From NCBI RefSeq assembly GCF_000473145.1, contig NZ_KI421500.1, forward strand, positions 3,187,725 through 3,251,724: 64,000 nucleotides of DNA, given 5' to 3'. Below, piece by piece: positions 27,193-36,206 of the stretch. The translations under genes and the position numbers were made by a program. The stretch is from Leisingera daeponensis DSM 23529 (GTDB taxonomy: Bacteria; Pseudomonadota; Alphaproteobacteria; Rhodobacterales; Rhodobacteraceae). Position 1 is the stretch's first letter. Each line of letters begins with the position of its first letter. The notes below the pieces were generated by a model that was given only the letters and a program-made list of their open reading frames with translations, had not been told where the DNA came from and did not search any database.

Positions 27193-28196
27193 GCGGCGGC
27201 CCCGGTCCGGGCCAGTTCGCTTGCGGTTTCCTCGATCAGCGCCGCCAGGCTCTCCCCGCGCGCCCGCGCGGCAAAGTTCAGCTGCATCCGGTGGCTCAGC
27301 ACCGGTTTCGCCATGTCCAGCACGTCTTCTGCGTTGGGCGCCAGCCGCCCCTGCAACAGCGCCCGCGCCCGCACCGCCAGCATCAGGGCCTGCGCCGCCC
27401 GCGGGCCCGGTCCCCAGGCCACGGTCTGCGCCACATGGTCAGAGACGCCCGGCTCCTCGGGGCGGAAGGCGCGCACCAGGTCCAGGATCATCTCCACCAC
27501 CGACTCGCCCACCGGCATCCGCCGCAACAGGGCCTGCGCCGCGATCAGCTCTGCGGCGGTGAACACCTGATAGGCCGCCGCTTCCTCCGCCCCGGTGGTA
27601 GCCAGCAGGATGTCCCGCTCAGTCGCGCGATCGGGATAATTCACGTCGATCTGCAACAGGAACCGGTCCAGCTGCGCCTCCGGCAGCGGATAGGTGCCTT
27701 CCTGCTCGATCGGGTTCTGGGTCGCCAGCACATGGAACGGCGCCCCCAGCGAACGGTCCTCGCCCGCCACCGTCACCATCCGCTCCTGCATCGCCTGCAG
27801 CAGCGCCGATTGGGTGCGCGGGCTGGCGCGGTTGATCTCATCCGCCATCAAAAGCTGGCAGAACACCGGCCCCGGCACAAACCGGAACGAACGGTGCCCG
27901 TCGGCGGCGGTGTCCAGCACCTCGGACCCCAGAATGTCGGCGGGCATCAGGTCGGGGGTGAACTGGATCCGGTTGCCGTCCAGCCCCATCACCGTGCTGA
28001 GGGTTTCCACCAGCCGGGTCTTGCCCAGTCCCGGCAGGCCGATCAGCAGCCCGTGGCCGCCGCACAGCAGCACCGAGAGCGTGAGGTCCACCACCCGCTC
28101 CTGTCCGATAAAGCGCCTGGTGATCGACGCGCGCGCCTCTTGCAGCTTGGCTTCCAGCGCTTCGATACCGGCCAGCAGATCGTCCGTTTCAGGCAT
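27189..28196 (-). CDS. MoxR family AAA+ ATPase
   Basis: A 335-aa MoxR ATPase: Walker A GLPGLGKT near 74-81, Walker B LLMADEINRA, sensor 1 ATQNPIEQEGTYPLPEAQLDRF, followed by the lid domain. MoxR proteins act as chaperone-like remodelers that help insert cofactors into or assemble partner vWA proteins. ATG 28196 follows GAGG by 6 nt and gives MPETDDLLAGIE; a longer open extension upstream is antisense to the DUF1285 start and is not used. First gene of a four-gene operon. Confidence 0.93.
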   Translation of the reverse strand: MPETDDLLAGIEALEAKLQEARASITRRFIGQERVVDLTLSVLLCGGHGLLIGLPGLGKTRLVETLSTVMGLDGNRIQFTPDLMPADILGSEVLDTAADGHRSFRFVPGPVFCQLLMADEINRASPRTQSALLQAMQERMVTVAGEDRSLGAPFHVLATQNPIEQEGTYPLPEAQLDRFLLQIDVNYPDRATERDILLATTGAEEAAAYQVFTAAELIAAQALLRRMPVGESVVEMILDLVRAFRPEEPGVSDHVAQTVAWGPGPRAAQALMLAVRARALLQGRLAPNAEDVLDMAKPVLSHRMQLNFAARARGESLAALIEETASELARTGAAA

Positions 28197-28260
28197 GACA
28201 TTCCTCGTTTCCCGGATATATGCTGTTACTCTATCGTGCTGACAGGAAATGGCAAAAGCA

Positions 28261-28857
28261 ATGAGCGGACAAAAACCTGTGACACCCGATGCCGAAGGCC
28301 TCGCCGCCGCTGCCAAAGCCGCGGGAAAAGACGCCAAGAAGCGCGGAGGTTTGCCGCCCGTTCACCTGTGGAACCCGCCGTTCTGCGGCGATCTGGACAT
28401 CCGCATCGCCCGCGACGGCAGCTGGCATTACCTCGGCACCCCCTTTACCCGGTTTGAGCTGGTCAAGCTGTTTGCCTCCATCCTCAAGCGGGAGGACGGC
28501 AAGTACTACCTTGTAACGCCTGTCGAAAAGGTCGGCATCACCGTCGAGGACGCGCCCTTTGTGGCGGTGGATTTCGATGCGGCCGGGCAGGGGCGCGAAC
28601 AGGTGATAACCTTCACCACCAACATCGGCGACACCGCGGCGGCGGGGCCGGAGCATCCGGTCCGGGTCACCCGCGACGGCGAGAGCGGCGAGCCTGCGCC
28701 TTATGTCATGATCCGCGCAGGCCTTGAGGCGCTGATCGACCGCAAGAGCTTTTACCGGCTGGCGGAGCTGGGCGAACACCACGGCGATTGGTTCGGCGTC
28801 TGGTCCGGCGGGGAATTCTTCCCGCTGATTCCGTCCGCAGAACTGCACGAGGGCTGA
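28261..28857 (+). CDS. DUF1285 domain-containing protein
   Basis: A 198-aa protein of the DUF1285 family, with the diagnostic LPPVHLWNPPFCGDLDIRIARDGSWHYLGTPFTR region and VEDAPFVAVDFD. Structures of relatives are small two-domain folds; no function is established. Divergent from the moxR operon with about 60 bp between starts, so shared control is possible. ATG 28261 is chosen for the family-like MSGQKPVTPDAEG start; ATG 28249 four codons upstream is equally possible because GGAA lies close to both. Confidence 0.85.
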   Translation: MSGQKPVTPDAEGLAAAAKAAGKDAKKRGGLPPVHLWNPPFCGDLDIRIARDGSWHYLGTPFTRFELVKLFASILKREDGKYYLVTPVEKVGITVEDAPFVAVDFDAAGQGREQVITFTTNIGDTAAAGPEHPVRVTRDGESGEPAPYVMIRAGLEALIDRKSFYRLAELGEHHGDWFGVWSGGEFFPLIPSAELHEG

Positions 28858-28885
28858 TAACCCCCGGCACTTTGCAATCCTGCCG

Positions 28886-28928
28886 CCCGGCCGAAAGGCC
28901 GGGTGCTGCCCGCTGCGGTCTGCCGCAG
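28886..28928 (+). repeat. GC-rich double-hairpin extragenic repeat
   Basis: Hairpin A CCCGGCC/GGCCGGG with GAAA loop (28886-28903), core TGCTGCC, then hairpin B CTGCGG/CCGCAG (28913-28928). It follows the DUF1285 stop by about 28 bp and could also form its transcript end. Confidence 0.6.
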
Positions 28929-28975
28929 GCAGCTGAAGCCTGGCAGACAGGCGGCGGAATCCGGCCAACCCGCGG

Positions 28976-28991
28976 TTAACGAAGGCTTAAC
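28976..28991 (+). promoter_or_regulatory. CtrA-type binding site upstream of hydroxypyruvate isomerase
   Basis: TTAA, seven bases (CGAAGGC), then TTAAC: an exact match to the full alphaproteobacterial CtrA consensus TTAA-N7-TTAAC. It ends 77 bp before the hyi start. Binding is untested; in this family CtrA governs motility, gene-transfer-agent and cell-cycle genes. Confidence 0.5.
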
Positions 28992-29068
28992 ATGAAAATT
29001 CTGCTCTTTTGACGCCTTGGCTGCCCCGCCCTGCGGCGCTAGACCAACAGTCAACAAGGGAGAATCCT

Positions 29069-29821
29069 ATGCCCCGCTTCGCGGCCAACATTTCGATGCT
29101 GTTTGCCGAGCTGCCCTATCTCGACCGGTTCCAGGCCGCCGCCGCCGCCGGGTTCGAGGCGGTGGAGATCCTCTACCCCTATGAGCTGGCCGCCAAGGAA
29201 ACCCAGCGCGCGCTGCTGGCCAACGGGCTGGAGCTGTTGCTGATCAACGCGCCGCCGCCGAACTACACCGGCGGCATGCCCGGCTACGCGGCGGTGCCCG
29301 ACGGGGTCGACCGCTTCCAGCGCGACATCCGCCGGGTGCTGCGCTACGCCGAGGCGCTGAAGGCGGGCAAGATCCACGTGATGGCGGGCTATGCCAAGGG
29401 CGAGGCCGCGCAGCGGACCTTTGTCGAAAACCTGCAATGGGCCGCCGACCGCGCGCCGGGGCAGCAGTTCACCATCGAGCCTTTGAACAGCGGCGACCAG
29501 CCCGGCTATTTTCTCGATGACTACACCCTGGCGGTGGAGGTGCTGGACGCGGTGGACCGGCCCAATGTCGGCCTGCAGTATGACGCCTACCACGCCCAGC
29601 TCATCCACGGCGACGCGGCCAAAGTGTGGGAGACCTTCGGCAGCCGCGCGGTGCATGTGCAGATCGGCGCCGCCCCCGGCCGCTGCGAGCCGGGCACCGG
29701 GCCGGTCGATTTCCAAAGGCTGTTCGCGGCCATCGACGCCAGCGGCTACGGCGGCTGGGTCAGCGCCGAATACACGCCCTCCACCCGGCGCACCGAAGAC
29801 AGCCTGGGCTGGATGCGCTGA
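29069..29821 (+). CDS. hyi: Hydroxypyruvate isomerase
   Basis: A 250-aa TIM-barrel isomerase of the Hyi/xylose-isomerase-like group that interconverts hydroxypyruvate and tartronate semialdehyde in glyoxylate metabolism. Signatures: MPRFAANISMLF start, FEAVEILYPYE, INAPPPNYTGGMPGYAAVP, TIEPLNSGDQPGYFL (metal ligand Glu), LQYDAYHAQLIHGD and VSAEYTPS. Length matches the family. ATG 29069 lies after AAGGGAG. Partner glyoxylate genes are not in the window. A CtrA-like site lies 77 bp upstream. Confidence 0.9.
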   Translation: MPRFAANISMLFAELPYLDRFQAAAAAGFEAVEILYPYELAAKETQRALLANGLELLLINAPPPNYTGGMPGYAAVPDGVDRFQRDIRRVLRYAEALKAGKIHVMAGYAKGEAAQRTFVENLQWAADRAPGQQFTIEPLNSGDQPGYFLDDYTLAVEVLDAVDRPNVGLQYDAYHAQLIHGDAAKVWETFGSRAVHVQIGAAPGRCEPGTGPVDFQRLFAAIDASGYGGWVSAEYTPSTRRTEDSLGWMR

Positions 29822-29910
29822 GCCGCCGCAGGTCAGAAACATATTCGTGAATTGAAATGTGATGCGGCGGGCGTCATAACGCAGGGGTGAGTCGACCAAG
29901 GAGGCCGCCG

Positions 29911-30147
29911 ATGCTGCCCGCCCGTTTTGCGCCTGTGCTGTTCAGCCTGATCCTGTCGGGGCTGATGTCCTGCCTCGTGACCTGCGTGGCGACCTGGAAG
30001 GCACTGGGGTTCGGTGCGGGAATGACCGCGGCCTGGATGCAGGCCTGGTCGCTCAGCTGGCCCATCGCCTTTGCCGTTGCCTTTACCGCCGCGCCGCTGG
30101 TGCGCCGGCTGGTGGCGAAACTCGTCAAACAGCCGCTGCAGGGCTAA
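29911..30147 (+). CDS. DUF2798 domain-containing small membrane protein
   Basis: A 78-aa protein with two membrane helices (FAPVLFSLILSGLMSCLVTC and WSLSWPIAFAVAFTAAPLV), matching the DUF2798 pattern with its short basic ends. Function unknown. ATG 29911 is fixed by AAGGAGG 6 nt upstream; an in-frame GTG at 29887 would place that site inside the gene. Confidence 0.78.
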   Translation: MLPARFAPVLFSLILSGLMSCLVTCVATWKALGFGAGMTAAWMQAWSLSWPIAFAVAFTAAPLVRRLVAKLVKQPLQG

Positions 30148-30182
30148 GCGCCGCAGCGGCGGCTCCCTCCCGCCCGCTGCAA

Positions 30183-30232
30183 GCTGCATCACAGATGCAG
30201 CAGCAGCCGTTGGGCCGCGCGCCGCTGGCGCG
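30183..30232 (+). repeat. Hairpin pair at convergent gene ends
   Basis: GCTGCATC/GATGCAGC with an ACA loop (30183-30201) is followed by CGCGCC/GGCGCG (30218-30232). It lies between the stops of the DUF2798 gene and the lipoprotein gene and has the same two-hairpin layout as the other extragenic elements. Confidence 0.5.
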
Positions 30233-30256
30233 GCGCGGTTGCGCCCGGTGCCGCTG

Positions 30257-30520
30257 TCAGTTCAGGCAGAGAAACAGGTCGTAATTCGTCCGGGCAGCCG
30301 AATCCTTGCGCGAGGAGGCATGTTCGGCCTGCTTTCCGTGCCCCTTGCGGCAGATGCGGTCCGCCTCCTGCGCCGCCGCTTTCAGCGCCCAATGCCGGGG
30401 GTGATGCTGCGGCGTGGCGATGGTCACGCTGTCGCCGTTATACTCCGTGACCGCGGGCCGGATGTGATGCGCGCAGCCGCCTGCAACGGCGAGAACGCCG
30501 GCAAAAATCAGTGTTTTCAA
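30257..30520 (-). CDS. Small putative lipoprotein
   Basis: An 87-aa protein with a short signal sequence MKTLIFAGVLAVAGGC, where AGGC is a plausible lipobox placing Cys16 as the acylated residue. The mature part contains ADRICRKGHGKQAEHASSRKD and a C-terminal YDLFLCLN, with two further cysteines that might pair. I do not recognise the family; such small exported proteins are common and mostly uncharacterised. It sits downstream of polA on neither strand's operon (polA is 94 bp beyond its start on the same strand). Confidence 0.65.
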   Translation of the reverse strand: MKTLIFAGVLAVAGGCAHHIRPAVTEYNGDSVTIATPQHHPRHWALKAAAQEADRICRKGHGKQAEHASSRKDSAARTNYDLFLCLN

Positions 30521-30614
30521 TGGTCCGTCCTGAAATGTCTGGTCTCAATCCCGGGACCTCAGCCGCGTGCGGCGGCGGCCCCGGGCACAGGCATTCCAGC
30601 CCGTCGGCGCTGTG

Positions 30615-33425
30615 TCAATGCGCCTCGGCCCAGTTCTTCCCGCGGCCGGCATCCACCACCAGTTTCACATCCAGATGCACCGCCGGATCGGCAGCGTTTT
30701 CCATCACCTCGCGGGCGGCGGCAATGGTGTCCTCGACCGCCGCCTCCGGCACCTCGAACAAGAGTTCGTCGTGCACCTGCAACAGCATCCGCGCGGGCAG
30801 GTGGGCAATCGCCTCCGGCATCCGGATCATCGCCCGGCGGATCACATCCGCCGCGGTGCCCTGGATCGGCGCGTTGATCGCCGCGCGCTTGGCAAAGCCC
30901 GCCTTCGGCCCCTTGGCGTTGATCTCCGCGGTGTGGATCTTGCGCCCGAACAGGGTCTGCACGTAGCCATGCTCCTTGGCGAACTCCACGGTGGAATCCA
31001 TGTACTTGCGGATGCCCGGGAAGCGCTCGAAATAGCGGTCGATGAAGCCCTGCGCGTCCTTGCGCGGAATGCGCAGGTTGCGCGCCAGGCCAAAGCCGGA
31101 GATGCCATAGATCACACCGAAGTTGATCGCCTTCGCCTGGCGGCGGATTTCCGGCGTCATCTCCTCCAGCGGCACCCCGAACATCTCCGAGGCGGTCAGG
31201 GCGTGAATGTCCTGCCCCTCGGCAAAGGCCTGCTGCAGCGTCTCGATCCCGGCCATATGGGCCAGGATGCGCAGTTCGATCTGGCTGTAGTCGAGCGACA
31301 GCAGAACGTTGCCCTCTTCCGCCACAAACGCCTCCCGGATGCGGCGGCCTTCCTCGCTGCGGACGGGGATGTTTTGCAGGTTCGGATCGGTCGAGGCCAT
31401 GCGCCCCGTGCTCGCCCCGGTCTGGGCATAAGACGTATGCACCCGCCCCGTATCCTTCTTGATATGGTCCTGCAGCGCATCCGTGTAGGTCGATTTCAGC
31501 TTCGAAAGCTGCCGCCAGTCCAGCACCCGCCTGGGCAGGTCGTGTTCTGTGGCCAGATCCTCCAGAATATCAGCGCCGGTGGAGTATTTGCCGTTCTTGC
31601 CGCGCTTGCCGCCTTCCAGCCCCATCTTGTCGAACAGGATCTCCCCCAGCTGCGCAGGCGAGCCGACGTTGAAGGTTTCGCCCGCGAGTTCATGGATCTC
31701 CGCTTCCAGACCGGCCATCTTCTGGGCAAAGGCATTGGACATGCGGGAAAGCGTATCGCGGTCCACCTTGATGCCGTTGCGCTCCATCTCCGCCAAGACC
31801 GGCACCAGCGGCCGCTCCAGCGTTTCATAGACCGTCGTCACCCGCTCCTGATGCAGCTGCGGCTTGAAGGTCTGCCACAGCCGCAGGGTGATGTCGGCGT
31901 CCTCGGCGGCATAGGGCACCGCGTCCTCAATCGGCACCCGGTCAAAGGTGACCGCCGATTTGCCGCTGCCCAGCAACGGCTTGATCGGGATCGGCGTGTG
32001 GTCCAGATAGCGCTCCGACAGCGTGTCCATGCCGTGCCCATGCAGGCCCGCGTGCAGCGCATAGGACATCAGCATGGTGTCGTCGATCGGCGCCACATCC
32101 ACCCCGTAGCGGTGCAGGATCTTGGCGTCGTATTTCATGTTCTGGCCGATCTTCAGGACCGCCGGATCCTCCAGAACGTCTTTCAGCATCGCCACTGCCT
32201 CATCCAGCGGCATCTGCCCCTCCGACAGGCCTTCGCCGCCGAACAGGTCATCGCCCCCGGCCTTATGCGCCAGGGGGATATAGCAGGCCTCGCCCGCCTC
32301 CACGCACAGCGAGATGCCGACCAGATCGACGACCATCTCATCAAGGCCCGTGGTCTCGGTGTCCACCGCCACCCGGCCGCGCTCGCGGATGCGGTCGACC
32401 CAGACCTGCAGGGCGGCTGCGTCGCGGACGCATTCGTATTTGTCCTTGTCGAAGGCCACCGCTTCCGGCGCCTCTGCCGCCGCGGAAACCGGCGCTGCGG
32501 CGGGCGCCTCCGGGATTGCCGGCGCCTCAACGCCCAGCCGGTCTGCCATGCGTTTGGACAGGGTGCGGAACTCCATCTCCGTCAGGAAGGTCATCAGGGT
32601 CTCGGCGTCCGGCTCCATCACCTCCAGATCATCCAGGGTGAAGTCCAGTTCCATATCGCAGTCGAGCTGCACCAGCTTCTTCGACAGCTCGATCTGCTCC
32701 CGCATCTCGATCAGCGTCTGGCGGCGCTTGGGCTGCTTGATCTCCTCGGCCCGGTCCAGCAGCTCTTCCAGAGAGCCGAACTCGTTGATCAGCAGCGCGG
32801 CGGTCTTGATCCCGATGCCCGGCGCGCCCGGCACGTTGTCGACCGAGTCGCCCGCCAGCGCCTGCACATCCACCACCCGGTCGGGGCCGACGCCGAATTT
32901 CTCCACCACGCCGTCGCTGTCGATGCGCTTGTTCTTCATCGCATCCAGCATCTCGACGCCATCGCCGACCAGCTGCATCAGGTCCTTGTCCGACGAGATG
33001 ATCGTCACCCGGCCGCCCGCCTCGCGCGCCTGGCAGGCCAGCGTGGCGATGATGTCGTCGGCCTCGTATCCTTCGACTTCCTTGCAGGCGATGTTGAAGG
33101 CCTTGGTCGCCTCGCGGGTCAGCGGGAACTGCGGCACCAGATCCTCCGGCGCGGGCGGGCGGTTGGCCTTGTACTGGTCGTACATCTCGTTGCGGAAGGA
33201 CATGCCGGAATGGTCAAAGATCACCGCCACATGGGTCGGCGCATCCGGGCCCTTGTTGTCCTCCACCTGCTTGAACAGCATGTTGCAAAAGCCCGCCACG
33301 GCCCCGATCGGCAGCCCGTCGGATTTCCGCGTGAGCGGCGGCAGCGCGTGATAGGCGCGGAAGATGAAGGCCGAGCCGTCGATCAGATGCAGATGGCAGC
33401 CCTTGCCGAATGTTGTCCCGCTCAT
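30615..33425 (-). CDS. polA: DNA polymerase I
   Basis: A 936-aa full-length Pol I used in Okazaki-fragment processing and excision repair. The N-terminal 5' nuclease (LHLIDGSAFIFRAYHALPPL, GYEADDIIATLA), a 3'-5' exonuclease domain with the active DTETTGLDE motif, and the polymerase domain (LSLDYSQIELRILAHMAG; RRQAKAINFGVIYGISGFGL; QVHDELLFEVP with D886) are all present, so all three activities should be retained. ATG 33425 lies 6 nt after GGAGCG-type sequence. A weak LexA-like GTTC-N7-GTTT lies at 33452-33466 upstream. Confidence 0.96.
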   Translation of the reverse strand: MSGTTFGKGCHLHLIDGSAFIFRAYHALPPLTRKSDGLPIGAVAGFCNMLFKQVEDNKGPDAPTHVAVIFDHSGMSFRNEMYDQYKANRPPAPEDLVPQFPLTREATKAFNIACKEVEGYEADDIIATLACQAREAGGRVTIISSDKDLMQLVGDGVEMLDAMKNKRIDSDGVVEKFGVGPDRVVDVQALAGDSVDNVPGAPGIGIKTAALLINEFGSLEELLDRAEEIKQPKRRQTLIEMREQIELSKKLVQLDCDMELDFTLDDLEVMEPDAETLMTFLTEMEFRTLSKRMADRLGVEAPAIPEAPAAAPVSAAAEAPEAVAFDKDKYECVRDAAALQVWVDRIRERGRVAVDTETTGLDEMVVDLVGISLCVEAGEACYIPLAHKAGGDDLFGGEGLSEGQMPLDEAVAMLKDVLEDPAVLKIGQNMKYDAKILHRYGVDVAPIDDTMLMSYALHAGLHGHGMDTLSERYLDHTPIPIKPLLGSGKSAVTFDRVPIEDAVPYAAEDADITLRLWQTFKPQLHQERVTTVYETLERPLVPVLAEMERNGIKVDRDTLSRMSNAFAQKMAGLEAEIHELAGETFNVGSPAQLGEILFDKMGLEGGKRGKNGKYSTGADILEDLATEHDLPRRVLDWRQLSKLKSTYTDALQDHIKKDTGRVHTSYAQTGASTGRMASTDPNLQNIPVRSEEGRRIREAFVAEEGNVLLSLDYSQIELRILAHMAGIETLQQAFAEGQDIHALTASEMFGVPLEEMTPEIRRQAKAINFGVIYGISGFGLARNLRIPRKDAQGFIDRYFERFPGIRKYMDSTVEFAKEHGYVQTLFGRKIHTAEINAKGPKAGFAKRAAINAPIQGTAADVIRRAMIRMPEAIAHLPARMLLQVHDELLFEVPEAAVEDTIAAAREVMENAADPAVHLDVKLVVDAGRGKNWAEAH

Positions 33426-33631
33426 GTGCGCCGCGCTCCCGTTGGAAATCCGTTCGTGTTCTGTTTCCCGGTTATCGGTGATACTGCGGGGAAGGGCAAT
33501 TGCCGTTTGCCGCCGGTGGCAGGAACCGGCAGCGGCGGTCCGGCGCTGCCCCAGGCCGCCCGATGTTCCAGCCGCGGCGCGCCTGTGATAGACCTGCGGC
33601 CTCCCTTCATTGCACAGCAGGATCGAACCCC

Positions 33632-34339
33632 ATGCAGCTCCACGGAAAAACGGTCATTGTCACGGGCGGCAGCGATGGCATCGGCAAGCATATCTGCCTG
33701 AAGCTGGCCGCCGCGGGCTGCAAGCTGGCCATTCTGGGCCGCAACCAGGCGCGGCTGGACCAGGCGGCAGGGGAGGCCCTCAGCCTCGGCGCCCCCGAGG
33801 CGCGCAGCTACGCGGCGGACATGACCGATCCGGCGGCGATTGCGGCTGCCGCGGCAGACATCCTGCGGGACTTCGGCAGCGTCGATATCCTGATCAACAA
33901 TGCGGGCATCTGGCACAAGGCGGGTCCGCTCGACGGCATTTCAGAGGAGATGCTGATGGCCACAGTGCAGACCAACCTGACCGGCCTGATGCAGCTGACC
34001 CGCCACCTGCTGCCCGCCCTGCGCACCCGTGATGAGGCCGCGATTCTGAACGTCGCCTCCAAATCCGGCGTGGTCGCCCAAGCGGGGCAGTCGGTCTATA
34101 CCGCCACCAAATACGGGGTGCGCGGCTTTACCGATGTGCTGAAGCTGGATGAGGCGGAGACCGGCGTGCGCGTCGCGGGGCTGTATCAAAGCGGCACCAA
34201 CACCGGGATGTTCGCCAAGGCGGGCGAAGACGTCCCCAACCACATCTTCACCGAGCCGGAGGATCTGGCTGATGTGGTGGTTTTCATGCTGTCGCGCCCG
34301 CCGAAACTGTGGATGCACGAGGTCCGCGTGGAGCTGTAA
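33632..34339 (+). CDS. SDR family oxidoreductase
   Basis: A 235-aa short-chain dehydrogenase with TGGSDGIG (11-18), NNAG (89-92), S143, Y156 and K160. The Gly-rich loop followed by LGRNQARL (Arg after beta-2) suggests NADP preference. The active-site set is complete. It diverges from polA across about 200 bp. The C-terminus (VVVFMLSRPPKLWMHEVRVEL) resembles the YdfG/ketoreductase-like 'SDR family oxidoreductase' subgroup; substrate unknown. ATG 33632 follows AGGA. Confidence 0.87.
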   Translation: MQLHGKTVIVTGGSDGIGKHICLKLAAAGCKLAILGRNQARLDQAAGEALSLGAPEARSYAADMTDPAAIAAAAADILRDFGSVDILINNAGIWHKAGPLDGISEEMLMATVQTNLTGLMQLTRHLLPALRTRDEAAILNVASKSGVVAQAGQSVYTATKYGVRGFTDVLKLDEAETGVRVAGLYQSGTNTGMFAKAGEDVPNHIFTEPEDLADVVVFMLSRPPKLWMHEVRVEL

Positions 34340-34382
34340 GCGCAGCACAGCCGGCTGCCGGGGCCGCCGCGGGGCAGGGGGC

Positions 34383-34868
34383 CTAGAACACTCCCATGCT
34401 GAGGCCCGCGCCCAAAGCCAGCCCCAGCTCGCGGCAGGCTTCCAGCTCGTCTTCGGGGATCACCTTCTCCGCCAGGATCGCCGCCGGCGTCTGCGCATGG
34501 GTGCAGATAATCAGCGGCTTCTGCACTTCTTTCAGGCGCCAGCCGGTGGCAATCCGCGCGCATTGCCGCGCCGCGTTCTCCCCGTCGGAGCCGGCACAGA
34601 CCATCTGCGCATAAGGCCGCCCCTCGATCCGTCCCAGAACCGGGTAATAGCAGCGGTCGAAGAACTCTTTCATCTGGCCGGACAAGGCCGCCAGATTCTC
34701 CGGCGCGCAGAAGATATAGCCATCCGCCGCCAGCAGATCCTCCGGCCCGGCCTCATCGGCCCGTTTCAGGACGGTCCCGATTTCATCCTGCGCCGCCGCT
34801 GCCGCGGCCTCAGCCATCTGGCGGCTGCCGCCGGTGCGGCTGTGGTAAACGATCAAGAGCTGTGCCAT
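34383..34868 (-). CDS. Flavodoxin-family protein (NAD(P)H-dependent oxidoreductase-like)
   Basis: A 161-aa flavodoxin fold: the FMN phosphate loop is VYHSRTGGSRQMAEA (residues 6-20), followed by DGYIFCAPENLAALSGQMKEFFDR typical of WrbA-like quinone or flavin reductases. Probably binds FMN and transfers electrons; partner unknown. ATG 34868 (MAQLLIVYHSRTGG) is the natural start; the frame is open upstream without a good start. Convergent with the SDR gene. Confidence 0.82.
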   Translation of the reverse strand: MAQLLIVYHSRTGGSRQMAEAAAAAAQDEIGTVLKRADEAGPEDLLAADGYIFCAPENLAALSGQMKEFFDRCYYPVLGRIEGRPYAQMVCAGSDGENAARQCARIATGWRLKEVQKPLIICTHAQTPAAILAEKVIPEDELEACRELGLALGAGLSMGVF

Positions 34869-34999
34869 CGCTGCCGCCCGCCTGTTGCGCTCCCGCGGCA
34901 GCTTACCGGGCGCCTGCAAATTTCTTCAAAGAAATTTGGCCGGAAAATCCGGATTTTCCGGAACCCGGCCTCCGCCTGGCCAGCGTCACGCCGCTCGGA

Positions 35000-35182
35000 T
35001 CACTCCGCCGCCTTGGCCGCGTCCCGGTAAACATATTTGCAGTCGCAATAGGGGCATTCGACGAAATTCTCGTCCTCCGGAATCAGCAGATAAACCCGCG
35101 GATGCCCCAGCGCGCCTTCGCTGCCGTCACAGGCCACCTTGCGGCTGTCCACGATCTTGGTTTCCGGCGCTTCGATGCTCAT
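35000..35182 (-). CDS. Zinc-finger domain protein, zf-CHCC (NDUFS6-like)
   Basis: A 60-aa protein with the CHCC zinc site: [15 protein letters not shown] followed by [10 protein letters not shown]. This family corresponds to the mitochondrial complex I accessory subunit NDUFS6/13 kDa, and in Rhodobacteria it is linked to complex I assembly. No nuo genes are nearby. Divergent from the ABC ATPase gene. ATG 35182 follows AGGA at 10 nt. Confidence 0.87.
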   Translation of the reverse strand: MSIEAPETKIVDSRKVACDGSEGALGHPRVYLLIPEDENFVECPYCDCKYVYRDAAKAAE

Positions 35183-35253
35183 GGCTGGCAGTCCTTTCGG
35201 TTTTCGGCTAGGCGCATTTATGAGCCAAGCAAATACCGGGGGCAAGAGCAGCA

Positions 35254-36186
35254 ATGACAAGCGATGCAATCCGAATTGAGGCTTTGCGCAAAATCTACGG
35301 CGGCTATAAGGGCCAGCCCGAGAAACACGCGCTGAAGGGCGTTGACCTGACGGTGCCGCGCGGCTCTGTCTTTGGCCTTCTTGGCCCCAATGGCGCAGGC
35401 AAATCCACCATGATCAACATCCTGGCCGGGCTGGTGCGCAAGACCTCCGGCAAGGTGACGATCTGGGGCTTTGACCAGGACGAGAACCCGCGCCAGAGCC
35501 GCGCCGCCATCGGGGTCATGCCGCAGGAACTGAACCTGGACCCGTTCTTCACTCCGCGCGGCGCGCTGGAGGTGCAGGCAGGGCTTTACGGCGTGCCCAA
35601 GCACGAGCGTCACAGCGACGAAATCCTGCGCATGGTGGGGCTGGAGGACAAGGCCGAGGCCTATGCCCGGACCCTGAGCGGCGGTATGCGGCGGCGGCTT
35701 TTGCTGGGCAAGGCGCTGGTCCACCGCCCGAGCGTGCTGGTGCTGGACGAGCCGACGGCGGGCGTCGACATCGAACTGCGCCAGATGCTGTGGGAGAACA
35801 TCCGCAAGCTGAACGCCCAGGGCATGACCATCATCCTCACCACCCATTACCTGGAGGAGGCCGAGGAGATGTGCGACGAGATTGCCATCATCAACCAGGG
35901 CGAGGTGGTCGCGCGCGACAGCAAGGCCAGCCTGCTGGGCCGGTTGGATGCCAAGACCATGGTGGTGCATCCGGCAGAGCCCGCCGCGGCGCTGCCGCAG
36001 GGCGACGGCATCGAGGCCAGCCTGCGCGAAGACGGCGCCGTGGTGCTGCGCTACCGCAGCCAGGCGACCAGCGCCGAGGACGTGCTGGCCGCGGTCCGCG
36101 CCGCCGGGATCAGCATCCGCGACGTCAAGACCGAGGAGGCGGACCTGGAGGATGTCTTCCTGTCGCTGACGAAGACACCGGCATAA
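35254..36186 (+). CDS. ABC transporter ATP-binding protein (YadG-like)
   Basis: A 310-aa ABC ATPase with an ordinary nucleotide-binding domain: Walker [10 protein letters not shown] near 44-52, signature LSGGMRRRL, Walker [12 protein letters not shown]-loop [14 protein letters not shown]. The C-terminal 70 residues are the regulatory extension of the YadG/CcmA-type drug/polysaccharide exporters. No permease gene lies beside it here, so it must pair with one elsewhere. No clear ribosome-binding site; ATG 35254 gives the standard N-terminus. Confidence 0.9.
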   Translation: MTSDAIRIEALRKIYGGYKGQPEKHALKGVDLTVPRGSVFGLLGPNGAGKSTMINILAGLVRKTSGKVTIWGFDQDENPRQSRAAIGVMPQELNLDPFFTPRGALEVQAGLYGVPKHERHSDEILRMVGLEDKAEAYARTLSGGMRRRLLLGKALVHRPSVLVLDEPTAGVDIELRQMLWENIRKLNAQGMTIILTTHYLEEAEEMCDEIAIINQGEVVARDSKASLLGRLDAKTMVVHPAEPAAALPQGDGIEASLREDGAVVLRYRSQATSAEDVLAAVRAAGISIRDVKTEEADLEDVFLSLTKTPA

Positions 36187-36206
36187 TTGATGACTGTTCT
36201 GCCCGT

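Noticed and set aside
33452..33466. LexA-like GTTC-N7-GTTT ahead of polA
   Set aside because: One mismatch from the alphaproteobacterial GTTC-N7-GTTC box and no other SOS evidence, so it is only a weak candidate.
30567..33701. 1044-codon frame antisense to polA
   Set aside because: polA motifs on the minus strand are complete; the opposite frame has no protein-like features.
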